A stretch of DNA of 64,000 nt from an uncultured Dysgonomonas sp. Its GTDB lineage: Bacteria; Bacteroidota; Bacteroidia; Bacteroidales; Dysgonomonadaceae. This document shows positions 7,445 to 15,092 of the stretch, piece after piece. How positions within the stretch are numbered: the first letter of the stretch is position 1; each line of letters begins with the position of its first letter. The notes below the pieces were generated by a model that saw nothing but the letters and a program-made list of their open reading frames with translations, searched no databases and was not told the DNA's origin. Where the stretch lies: NCBI RefSeq assembly GCF_934668725.1, contig NZ_CAKUOF010000004.1, positions 124,001-188,000 on the forward strand, written 5' to 3'. Position numbers and translations under genes: made by a program.

Positions 7445-8731
7445 GTGCGAAAAATCAGCATCCATTTCCGATTAATTCTTAGAAATTACCCCTTTATATT
7501 GTATATTCTTAAATGGATAACAATAAGTACTGTTATCGGTATTTGTATTGGTTCGGCTTCGGCTCTGTTTCTACATTCTCTCGATTTTGTAACTAATTAC
7601 AGGCAATCACATCTTTGGATTATGGTTTTTCTGCCAATAGCCGGGGTGTTAATAGGTTTGTTATATCATTATTATGGAAAAGAAGCCAATGCAGGAAATA
7701 ACCTGTTGATCGATACCATCCATAAGCCTGACCAAAGAATTCCATTCCGAATGGCACCTCTTGTATATATTGGTACAGTAGTAACTCATTTATTCGGAGG
7801 TTCGGCTGGAAGGGAAGGTACAGCCATTCAGATGGCAGGGGCTATTGCCGATGTGTTTCGTAAACCTTTTCGGTTAACAGCCGAAGAAAGCCGGATTTTA
7901 TTAGTCGCTGCTACGGCTGCCGGATTTGGTTCTGTTTTTGGGACACCTCTGGCAGGAGCCATATTTGGTTTGGAGTTTTTCCTGATAGGACGTTTGAGAT
8001 ACAATGCCCTGTTACCGGCTCTTTTATCGTCTGTCATTGCCGATTTAGCGACGAAAGCATGGCAAGCTCATCATACACATTATTCAATTTCGTTTGTACC
8101 TGAAATTTCAGCCGAAACTTTATTGTATACAATCTTTGCAGGAGTGGCTTTCGGACTTTGTGCCGTGTTTTTTAGTAAAGGCATACATTATGTGGCAGCA
8201 CTTTTTAAATCGAAAATAAAATATCCGCCTTTCCGCCCTTTTGTAGGAGGTTTGATTGTGATTATTGCAGTTTGGGTAATGGATACTACCGATTATATCG
8301 GATTGGGTATTCCTGTTATTGTCGATTCTTTTGACCATCAACTTGTTCCCTATGCTTTTCTGTTGAAAATAGCATTTACAATCGTAACACTGGCTGCGGG
8401 ATTTAAAGGTGGAGAAGTCACGCCGTTGTTTTTTATCGGTGCGACTTTGGGAAATGCACTGTCATTATTTATACCCTTACCTATGGGATTACTAGCCGGA
8501 ATAGGCTTTGTTGCAGTATTTGCAGGAGCTACTAATACCCCGATTGCCTGTTCGATGATGGCTATCGAATTGTTTGGCGGAGGATGTGGAGTGTATGCAG
8601 CAATAGCTTGCGTTATTTCATATTTAATATCCGGTCATACAGGTATTTATGGGAAACAGGTGGTGGGAGAGCCCAAATTCCCAAGGTATACCCATGAGAG
8701 AGGACAACATATAGACGAAATAAAGCGTTGA
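7445..8731 (+). CDS. clcF: CLC-F type fluoride/proton antiporter
   Basis: Membrane antiporter expected to expel fluoride from the cytoplasm, 428 aa with about ten hydrophobic helices. It carries CLC-F rather than chloride-CLC signatures. The usual GSGIP loop is replaced by GNNLL (84-88). The gating-glutamate motif is GREGTAIQ (122-129, Glu124). The later ion-binding stretch is GGEVTPLFFIG (322-332). It has no CBS domains. The only workable start is GTG at 7445, because an in-frame stop lies at 7421-7423 and no ATG lies between. The fluoride riboswitch upstream independently supports the substrate. Chloride transport is the less likely alternative. Confidence 0.9.
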   Translation: MRKISIHFRLILRNYPFILYILKWITISTVIGICIGSASALFLHSLDFVTNYRQSHLWIMVFLPIAGVLIGLLYHYYGKEANAGNNLLIDTIHKPDQRIPFRMAPLVYIGTVVTHLFGGSAGREGTAIQMAGAIADVFRKPFRLTAEESRILLVAATAAGFGSVFGTPLAGAIFGLEFFLIGRLRYNALLPALLSSVIADLATKAWQAHHTHYSISFVPEISAETLLYTIFAGVAFGLCAVFFSKGIHYVAALFKSKIKYPPFRPFVGGLIVIIAVWVMDTTDYIGLGIPVIVDSFDHQLVPYAFLLKIAFTIVTLAAGFKGGEVTPLFFIGATLGNALSLFIPLPMGLLAGIGFVAVFAGATNTPIACSMMAIELFGGGCGVYAAIACVISYLISGHTGIYGKQVVGEPKFPRYTHERGQHIDEIKR

Positions 8732-8779
8732 TATTATATTTGGAGATCAAATATTGCTTATAGTTTCGTTCAAAAAAGT

Positions 8780-8787
8780 TACTTTTG
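8780..8787 (+). promoter_or_regulatory. putative -7 promoter box of the yicC-gmk-nadD unit
   Basis: TACTTTTG matches TAnnTTTG. A TTG lies about 23 bases upstream. The leader would be about 105 bases and ends with the stem-loop at 8873-8885. Confidence 0.45.
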
Positions 8788-8872
8788 TAAAAGATTAAGT
8801 AGTCGTAAGTATGTAATGTAACTTTATCTTAGATAACTATCAGTTACATGTATACCTGCCCAAATAATAAAT

Positions 8873-8885
8873 AGGCCTGTGGTCT
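8873..8885 (+). repeat. leader stem-loop element upstream of yicC (covariant copy)
   Basis: AGGCC-TGT-GGTCT, then TAAAATAAATTAT, and the ATG 13 bases later. Relative to the AGGTC/GACCT consensus, one T-A pair has become C-G by a double change and one G-C has become G-U. Both are neutral only in the sense-strand RNA. Confidence 0.65.
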
Positions 8886-8898
8886 TAAAATAAATTAT

Positions 8899-9771
8899 AT
8901 GATACAATCGATGACTGGATTTGGCAAAGCAACAGCCGAATTATCGAATAAGAAAATTACTGTTGAGGTTAAATCTTTGAATAGTAAACAACTTGATTTA
9001 TCAGTGCGTATTCCCAGTGTATACAAAGAGCAGGAATTGAATGTGCGCAGCCTGATTGCTCGTCGTTTGGAACGAGGCAAAGTTGATTTTGCTATTTATG
9101 TCGAGAATACAAGTAAAGAAACTACATCTCAGATAAATCAGAATGTATTGGAATCGTATTACAATCAGATCAAAAATTCTTCCGAAAAGTTAGGAATTGA
9201 AGTCCCATCAGATTGGTTTCAGGTCTTATTGAGATTACCGGATGTTCTGAAGTATGAAGCACAAGATGCCGATGAAGAAGAATGGAAGGTTGTAGCAAAC
9301 GTTATTAATGAAGCCTTAGACCAGCTTGTTGAGTTCAGAAAACAAGAAGGCAAAATGCTGGAAGATCTGTTTATCCGTAAGATTGCCAATATTAGTTCTC
9401 TCTTATCAGAAATAGAACCATTCGAAGCAGAGCGTGTTGAAAAGGTGAAAACCCGTATAATTGAGGCTCTTGAGAAAATTGAAAATTTTGATTATGATAA
9501 AAACCGTTTCGAGCAGGAAATGATTTATTATATCGAAAAGTTAGATATAAATGAGGAAAAAGCCCGTTTGAGAAATCATCTTAAATACTTTCTAGAGACG
9601 TTGAACGATACTTCGGGACAAGGTAAGAAACTAGGTTTTATAACTCAGGAGATGGGGCGTGAAATAAATACTACAGGTTCTAAGGCAAATCATGTACAGA
9701 TGCAGCAATTGGTTGTGCAAATGAAAGATGAATTGGAACAAATCAAAGAGCAGGTACTTAACGTGCTGTAA
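8899..9771 (+). CDS. yicC: YicC/YloC family endoribonuclease
   Basis: A 290-aa member of the conserved YicC family, whose E. coli member is an endoribonuclease linked to small-RNA turnover. The N-terminus MIQSMTGFGKA is the family hallmark. The N-terminal domain runs to about residue 155, and the DUF1732 C-terminal region ends in the conserved GQGKKLGFITQEMGREINT and SKANHVQMQ stretch. It is the first gene of a tight cluster with gmk (14 bases on) and nadD, an arrangement common in Bacteroidales. It carries a leader stem-loop 13 bases before the start. Confidence 0.93.
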   Translation: MIQSMTGFGKATAELSNKKITVEVKSLNSKQLDLSVRIPSVYKEQELNVRSLIARRLERGKVDFAIYVENTSKETTSQINQNVLESYYNQIKNSSEKLGIEVPSDWFQVLLRLPDVLKYEAQDADEEEWKVVANVINEALDQLVEFRKQEGKMLEDLFIRKIANISSLLSEIEPFEAERVEKVKTRIIEALEKIENFDYDKNRFEQEMIYYIEKLDINEEKARLRNHLKYFLETLNDTSGQGKKLGFITQEMGREINTTGSKANHVQMQQLVVQMKDELEQIKEQVLNVL

Positions 9772-9785
9772 ACTTTTTTAATTGA

Positions 9786-10349
9786 ATGGGTAAACTTCTT
9801 ATTTTTTCCGCCCCTTCGGGAGCTGGAAAATCAACAATAGTAAATTATTTGTTAGAGCAGAATCTGAATCTTTCTTTTTCTATTTCAGCAACAAGCCGTC
9901 CTCCACGAGGAACCGAGCAAAATGGGGTAGAATATTATTTTTTATCTCCGGACGAATTCAGAGAGAAAATAAAAAATAATGAGTTCCTCGAATATGAGGA
10001 GGTTTATACTGATAGGTATTATGGGACTTTAAAATCCGAGATTCAACGTATTACCGATAATGGAGGCAATGTTATCTTCGATGTCGATGTTGTCGGAGGT
10101 TGCCGTATTAAAGAACATTACGGAGATAAGGCTCTTTCGGTGTTTGTCGAACCGCCTTCGATTGAGGCATTGAGAGAAAGGCTTGAGAAAAGAGGTACCG
10201 ATAGTGCCGAAGTAATCAATGACCGGATTGCAAAAGCTGAATATGAAATAACATTTGCTCCCCGTTTTGATGTAATTATTCACAATGAAAATCTCGAAGT
10301 GGCAAAAGCTGAGGTTTTGGCTGTTGTGACTAAATTCCTCCAAGAATGA
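9786..10349 (+). CDS. gmk: guanylate kinase
   Basis: Cytosolic kinase converting GMP and ATP to GDP and ADP, 187 aa, the normal family size. The P-loop SAPSGAGKST is at about residues 8-17. The GMP-binding region includes SISATSRPPRGTEQNGVEYYF, and the lid and late RLEKRGTDS region are intact. The gene starts 14 bases after yicC, and its last four bases overlap the start of nadD (ATGA), so the three are co-transcribed and probably translationally coupled. Confidence 0.97.
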   Translation: MGKLLIFSAPSGAGKSTIVNYLLEQNLNLSFSISATSRPPRGTEQNGVEYYFLSPDEFREKIKNNEFLEYEEVYTDRYYGTLKSEIQRITDNGGNVIFDVDVVGGCRIKEHYGDKALSVFVEPPSIEALRERLEKRGTDSAEVINDRIAKAEYEITFAPRFDVIIHNENLEVAKAEVLAVVTKFLQE

Positions 10350-10921
10350 AAATAGGAATTTTTTCCGGGTCATTTAATCCGATTCATATCGGGCATATGA
10401 TGTTAGCGAACTTCATCACCGAATTTACGGATATTGATGAAGTTTGGTTTTTGGTGACACCTCATAATCCGTTGAAAGAAGATACTCTTTTATTGGATGA
10501 AAATACACGTTTTGAAATGACGAAGTTGGCTTTAGCCGATTACCCCAAACTGAAGGCTTCCGATTTCGAATTTGCTTTGGCTAAACCTTCTTATACGGTA
10601 CATACGCTGGAAGCCTTAAGCAAGGAATATCCAGATAATACATTTGCTTTGATTATAGGAGCCGATAATTGGGAATCGTTTGATAGATGGAGAGATTTCG
10701 AAGGGATATTAGAGCAATATAGAATATATGTCTATCCTAGATTAGGGTATCGTATATCTATATCTAAGAAGCTGAAAGATAATGTAGAGGCTCTTAATTC
10801 TCCTATTATAGAGATCTCATCAACCTTTATTCGGGAGGGATTGGCTAAAGGAAAAGATATGCATGCTTTTTTACCGGAAAGCGTGTATCAATATATCAAA
10901 GAAAAAGGGTTATACCGCTAA
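10346..10921 (+). CDS. nadD: nicotinate-nucleotide adenylyltransferase
   Basis: Transfers AMP from ATP to nicotinate mononucleotide in NAD synthesis, 191 aa. Nucleotidyltransferase signatures are complete: GSFNPIHIGHM near the N-terminus (the HxGH site) and ISSTFIREGLAKG near the C-terminus (the SSTxIR motif). The start overlaps the gmk stop by four bases. Length and motifs are typical and nothing is unusual. Confidence 0.95.
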   Translation: MKIGIFSGSFNPIHIGHMMLANFITEFTDIDEVWFLVTPHNPLKEDTLLLDENTRFEMTKLALADYPKLKASDFEFALAKPSYTVHTLEALSKEYPDNTFALIIGADNWESFDRWRDFEGILEQYRIYVYPRLGYRISISKKLKDNVEALNSPIIEISSTFIREGLAKGKDMHAFLPESVYQYIKEKGLYR

Positions 10922-10972
10922 AGTATAGTTGAGCAAAGCTGCAATTCTACTCTTTTATCAAGAAAGAACTAA

Positions 10973-12184
10973 ATGGGTTTTAGTCCCGAAAATATAAAAA
11001 ATATGGATTTCAATACATCTTTATTCAACGATCTGCAAGCACGCCGGAAACAACTTCAAGCCGAAATGCAAAAAGATGGAGTGGATGCTTGTATTTTGAC
11101 AACAGGAGTTAATGTGTTTTATGTAGCAGGATGTATCTACAACGGATATTTCTATTTACCAGCAGAAGGGGAAGCATACCATTTTCTAAAAAGAACAACT
11201 GAGGCAGCTTTGCAGAATGCAATTTATGTTCGTAAACCGGAACAAATAATTGAAGAATTGCAAAAACAAGGATTGCCTTTACCCAGGAAAGTTCTGTTAG
11301 AAGTAGATGCACTGTCATTCTCCGAGTGCAGCCGGTTGATATCCTCTATGCAAATAACTGAGACTGCAAATGCTTCGGTATTAATGCGTCAACTACGTTC
11401 TGTAAAATCGGATTTTGAAATATCTCAAGTTAGGCAGTGTGCTAAAAGGCATGTAGAAGTATATAAGCAAATCCCTAATTTATATAAGAAGGGTATGACC
11501 GACTTGGAATTGCAATTCGAAATTGAACATCTTATGCGTCAGCACGGTTCATTAGGTATATTCAGAAGCTACGGTGCAAACATGGATATATATATGGGAA
11601 GTTTGCTTGTCGGGGAAAATGCCGAAAGCCCTTCCCCATTTGATTTTGCTTTGGGAGGAAAGGGCGGCAATCCTATATTACCCTTAGGAGCTTGTGGCGA
11701 AAAAATACAACAGGGAAATGCGGTGATGGTCGATATGGCAGGTAATTACGGGCCTTGGATGACCGATATGACACGTGTTTTTTCTGTCGGTAAATTATCC
11801 GATCTGGCGTATCGGGCTCATGATGTTTCCAGAGAGATACATGAGGTAATTAAACAAAAAACAAAAGAGGGAACACCTTGTGCCGATTTGTACAATATAG
11901 CGATGGATCTTACTAAAAAGAATGATCTTGAAGCTTACTTTATGGGAACAAAACTTCAAGCAAAATTTGTGGGTCATGGAGTTGGTCTCGAAATAAATGA
12001 GCCACCTGTACTGACACCACGCTCGAAAGAAATATTTATGAGTAACATGATTTTTGCCCTCGAACCCAAGTTTGTAATACCCAATGTGGGGGCGGTAGGT
12101 GTGGAGAATACCTATTTAGTTCATGATAATAGTATTGAGAATCTTACTGTTTTAGAAGAGAGTATCATTGATTTGGAAAAGTGA
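10973..12184 (+). CDS. M24 family metallopeptidase (Xaa-Pro aminopeptidase-like)
   Basis: A 403-aa pita-bread peptidase, probably removing N-terminal residues before proline. A creatinase-type N-terminal domain (about 10-155) precedes the catalytic domain. Metal ligands are visible: Asp in VMVDMAGNYG and in WMTDMTRVF, His in GHGVGLEINEPP, Glu in FALEPKFV and in GVENTYLV. The ATG at 10973 gives the full length. An in-frame ATG at 11003 (MDFNTSLFNDLQARR) fits the usual N-terminus better and may be the true start. It lies about 50 bases after nadD, in the same direction. The exact substrate is not predictable. Confidence 0.85.
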   Translation: MGFSPENIKNMDFNTSLFNDLQARRKQLQAEMQKDGVDACILTTGVNVFYVAGCIYNGYFYLPAEGEAYHFLKRTTEAALQNAIYVRKPEQIIEELQKQGLPLPRKVLLEVDALSFSECSRLISSMQITETANASVLMRQLRSVKSDFEISQVRQCAKRHVEVYKQIPNLYKKGMTDLELQFEIEHLMRQHGSLGIFRSYGANMDIYMGSLLVGENAESPSPFDFALGGKGGNPILPLGACGEKIQQGNAVMVDMAGNYGPWMTDMTRVFSVGKLSDLAYRAHDVSREIHEVIKQKTKEGTPCADLYNIAMDLTKKNDLEAYFMGTKLQAKFVGHGVGLEINEPPVLTPRSKEIFMSNMIFALEPKFVIPNVGAVGVENTYLVHDNSIENLTVLEESIIDLEK

Positions 12185-12203
12185 GGTTCTATTGAGTTGA
12201 GAT

Positions 12204-13040
12204 ATGAAAAAGACAATAAATATTAAAGGAGAATTACTAGACCTGTCCACCCCTGTAGTGATGGGGATACTCAACATAACTCCCGATTCTTTTTATGAAG
12301 GAAGCCGTAAACAAAATGAGGTTGATATATTAAAGAGAGTCGAGGAGATCATTCTTCAAGGAGGAACGATTGTTGATATAGGTGCACAATCGACCCGCCC
12401 ATCTTCACAATTTCTTTCATCAGAGGAAGAAATCGAACGTTTATCGCCTGCCTTATCGGCTATAAACCGCGAGTTTCCAAATGTTATTTTATCCGTAGAT
12501 ACTTTTCATGCAGATGTCGCCAAAGTATGTGTGCAGGATTATAGAGTGGCTATAGTGAATGATATTTCGGGTGGAAATCTGGATGTCGATATGTTTCAGA
12601 CCGTTGCCGATCTTCATGTACCCTATATTCTAATGCACATGAGAGGTACTCCCCAAACCATGCAGAAACTAAATAATTATGACAATTTAATTCAGAATAT
12701 AGCTTATTATTTCTCAGAAAAGGTCGCTCATTTACATCGATTGGGAGTAAATGATATCATTCTCGATCCCGGATTCGGATTCTCGAAAGACGTATCTCAA
12801 AATTACGAATTGATGAGGCATTTGAATTTTTTTGAAAATTTTGAATTACCTTTGCTTGTAGGCATATCACGGAAATCGATGATAACCAGCTTTCTGGAAG
12901 TTGCATCTTCAGAGGCACTTAATGGAACAACAGTACTCAATACATACGCTTTGATGAATGGGGCTAATATTTTACGTGTTCATGATGTGAAAGAAGCTTA
13001 TGAAGCTATAAAAATCACAGAGCAATTGAGATATAAGTAA
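12204..13040 (+). CDS. folP: dihydropteroate synthase
   Basis: Condenses p-aminobenzoate with the pterin pyrophosphate in folate synthesis, 278 aa, a TIM barrel. Signatures include VMGILNITPDSFYEGSR (pterin and phosphate loop 1), GAQSTRPSS (loop 2), VNDISGG, the DPGFGFSKD segment and LVGISRKSM near the C-terminus. It is followed 37 bases later by cdaA, a gene order seen in many Bacteroidetes, and the short gap holds a leader stem-loop. Confidence 0.95.
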   Translation: MKKTINIKGELLDLSTPVVMGILNITPDSFYEGSRKQNEVDILKRVEEIILQGGTIVDIGAQSTRPSSQFLSSEEEIERLSPALSAINREFPNVILSVDTFHADVAKVCVQDYRVAIVNDISGGNLDVDMFQTVADLHVPYILMHMRGTPQTMQKLNNYDNLIQNIAYYFSEKVAHLHRLGVNDIILDPGFGFSKDVSQNYELMRHLNFFENFELPLLVGISRKSMITSFLEVASSEALNGTTVLNTYALMNGANILRVHDVKEAYEAIKITEQLRYK

Positions 13041-13050
13041 AAATAAATTG

Positions 13051-13061
13051 GGTCTGAGACC
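13051..13061 (+). repeat. leader stem-loop element upstream of cdaA
   Basis: GGTC-TGA-GACC, a perfect four-pair core, followed by TTAAAGAAATTTAG, with the TTG start 16 bases after the stem. It fills the folP-cdaA gap, so here it is inside a transcription unit rather than at a promoter. It is a clear copy of the family consensus AGGTC-NNN-GACCTTAAA. Confidence 0.7.
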
Positions 13062-13077
13062 TTAAAGAAATTTAGTT

Positions 13078-13872
13078 TTGGAAAATTTCGGAATAAAAGA
13101 CATTATTGATATTCTGCTGGTAGCATTTGTTATGTATCAGTTGTATAATCTTGTCAAAAAATCGGGAACTACCACTATATTTAAAGGAATAATAGCATTT
13201 ATTATACTCTGGATTGTCATTGCGCATGTGCTGCAAATGAGGCTTATGGGAGCTATTCTCAATAAGTTTGTAAGTATCGGGATGTTTGTTATTATTATTC
13301 TCTTTCAAGACGAAATACGGCGCTTTCTTATGACATTGGGAGCCAATAGTGTGTTTCGGTCGCTGGTCAGATTCTTTGGTGTCAAAAATGAGGATACAAC
13401 AGGCAATGCCTTTGTTACACCTATTGTATTGGCATGTATGAATATGTCTAAGACCTATACGGGAGCTCTCATTGTAATAGAGCGGGAGATGTCATTGGGG
13501 CTTTATGAACAAACAGGAGAAATTATCAATGCAGATATCAGTACACGCCTAATCGAAAATATATTTTTTAAAAATAGCCCGCTTCACGATGGGGCGATGA
13601 TTATTTCGAAAGGAAAAGTGACCGCTGCCGGTTGTATATTACCGATATCGCAAAACCCGAACTTACCTAAGCAATTTGGATTAAGGCACAGGGCAGGACT
13701 TGGTATTAGCCAGGAGACAGATGCACAGGTGATTACAGTTTCGGAGGAAAGAGGTAAGATTTCGTTTATGAGTCGAGGACACATATATCCTAATATAACT
13801 CCCGAAAAACTGCAAGAGCTGTTAAATCAGCCTGTAAATAAAACTACTAAATCAGAACGAACACATAAATAA
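13078..13872 (+). CDS. cdaA: diadenylate cyclase (c-di-AMP synthase, CdaA type)
   Basis: Makes cyclic di-AMP from two ATP, 264 aa. Three N-terminal membrane helices (within about 1-75) are followed by the DAC domain, with the catalytic DGA in LHDGAMII (about 170) and RHRAGLG (about 204). It starts with TTG, and the encoded MENFGIKDIIDILLVAF matches the family N-terminus. Co-occurrence with folP is typical. The leader stem-loop and the weak start codon together suggest deliberately low or tuned translation (inference). Confidence 0.93.
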   Translation: MENFGIKDIIDILLVAFVMYQLYNLVKKSGTTTIFKGIIAFIILWIVIAHVLQMRLMGAILNKFVSIGMFVIIILFQDEIRRFLMTLGANSVFRSLVRFFGVKNEDTTGNAFVTPIVLACMNMSKTYTGALIVIEREMSLGLYEQTGEIINADISTRLIENIFFKNSPLHDGAMIISKGKVTAAGCILPISQNPNLPKQFGLRHRAGLGISQETDAQVITVSEERGKISFMSRGHIYPNITPEKLQELLNQPVNKTTKSERTHK

Positions 13873-13973
13873 GTTATTAAGACTTTTGTTGCTTAGGCAG
13901 ATATAATCTCATAAGTATTGGTCTTAAAAATAATTACTTTATACTTTATTACTAAACTAACAAAGATGAATTT

Positions 13974-14951
13974 ATGATGAAAAAATATATCATATTAGCT
14001 GTTTCTGTTGTATGTGTATGCTCATTGGGAGTATTTTTACTATCTACGTCAGAAGCAACCCTCGAGGAACGAAAAAATCCTAAGGTTTTAGCCATGACAA
14101 CGTCTATCGTAATACCGGAAGAAGTAAGTCTAGCCGGAGAAAATCTTAAATTGGACAGATATGATCTTCATGAGCGTTTCGACCGTGAAATAAATAGTTT
14201 TGCATATCTTCACTCGACTACTCTTTTACTTATTAAAAGAGCAAATCGTATATTCCCAATTATAGATCCTATTTTGAAAGCAAATGGTATACCCGAAGAT
14301 TTCAGGTATTTGGCGGCTATTGAGAGTTCACTAGATCCCCGTGCAGTATCATCTGCAAAAGCAGCAGGCTTGTGGCAGTTGATGCCCGCAACAGCTACTC
14401 AATTCGGATTAGAGGTTAGTGGAGAAGTTGATGAAAGATATTCTATTGAAAAATCGACTCAGGCAGCATGTAAATATCTAAACAGTGCATATCGTAAGTA
14501 TGGAAACTGGTCGAGCGTAGCCATGTCGTACAATGCAGGCATGGGGCGTATCAGCGGAGAGCTAGACAAACAACAGGCTGATGATAGTTTAGATTTATGG
14601 TTAGTGGAAGAAACTTCCCGTTATTATTTTAGAATGTTGGCACTCAAATGTATTTTTGAGAATCCCTATAAATACGGTTATGTAATATCTGCCGATCAAT
14701 TATATAAACCAATTCAGTTTAATCCGGTTGAGGTCACTCAAAGCATACCCGATCTAGCCTCTTTTGCCAAAGATAATGGTGTGACTTATGCTCAATTGAA
14801 GGATTTCAACTCATGGCTAAGGGATCGTAAGTTGACCATAACTCCCAAAAGTCAAAGTTCGTATACTATTCTTATACCTAATACAGAATCTCTTTATTAT
14901 AAAAGAGGTGAAAAAATAAAAGTATATGACAAGAGATGGGTTACAGAGTAA
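13974..14951 (+). CDS. lytic transglycosylase (SLT domain, MltD-like)
   Basis: Cell-wall enzyme cutting the MurNAc-GlcNAc bond, 325 aa. An N-terminal signal or anchor helix (about 4-24) precedes the SLT domain. The catalytic Glu lies in LAAIESSLDP, with GLWQLMPATA and the YNAG motif also present. The C-terminal part, about 250-325, resembles a degenerate LysM or binding module. Two ATGs stand together at 13974 and 13977. A partial leader element (GGTCTTAAAAATAA, from 13919) lies about 50 bases upstream. Confidence 0.88.
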   Translation: MMKKYIILAVSVVCVCSLGVFLLSTSEATLEERKNPKVLAMTTSIVIPEEVSLAGENLKLDRYDLHERFDREINSFAYLHSTTLLLIKRANRIFPIIDPILKANGIPEDFRYLAAIESSLDPRAVSSAKAAGLWQLMPATATQFGLEVSGEVDERYSIEKSTQAACKYLNSAYRKYGNWSSVAMSYNAGMGRISGELDKQQADDSLDLWLVEETSRYYFRMLALKCIFENPYKYGYVISADQLYKPIQFNPVEVTQSIPDLASFAKDNGVTYAQLKDFNSWLRDRKLTITPKSQSSYTILIPNTESLYYKRGEKIKVYDKRWVTE

Positions 14952-15060
14952 TTAATGTGTTTAAGAAGATACTTAAGTAAAAGAAAATAATTAATATCAC
15001 ATTTTGCTTGTGAGGTTTCGCTTCAATTATAAAAGTTACTTCACAGTCAAAGCAATAAAA

Positions 15061-15075
15061 AAGGTTTATGACCTT
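15061..15075 (+). repeat. leader stem-loop element upstream of uvrA
   Basis: AAGGT-TTATG-ACCTT, a perfect five-pair stem. Aligned to the GGTC-NNN-GACC core, the last pair is U-G in the sense RNA. The uvrA ATG is 17 bases further on. Confidence 0.65.
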
Positions 15076-15092
15076 AGGATATAGGATAAACA

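Noticed and set aside
7244..7465. Open frame on the minus strand over the riboswitch
   Set aside because: It is the shadow of a structured RNA and the CLC-F start, and has no family features.
13051..13061. GGTC-NNN-GACC stems as transcription terminators
   Set aside because: They are short, lie 13-44 bases before starts on the coding strand, and are followed by A-rich rather than T-rich sequence.
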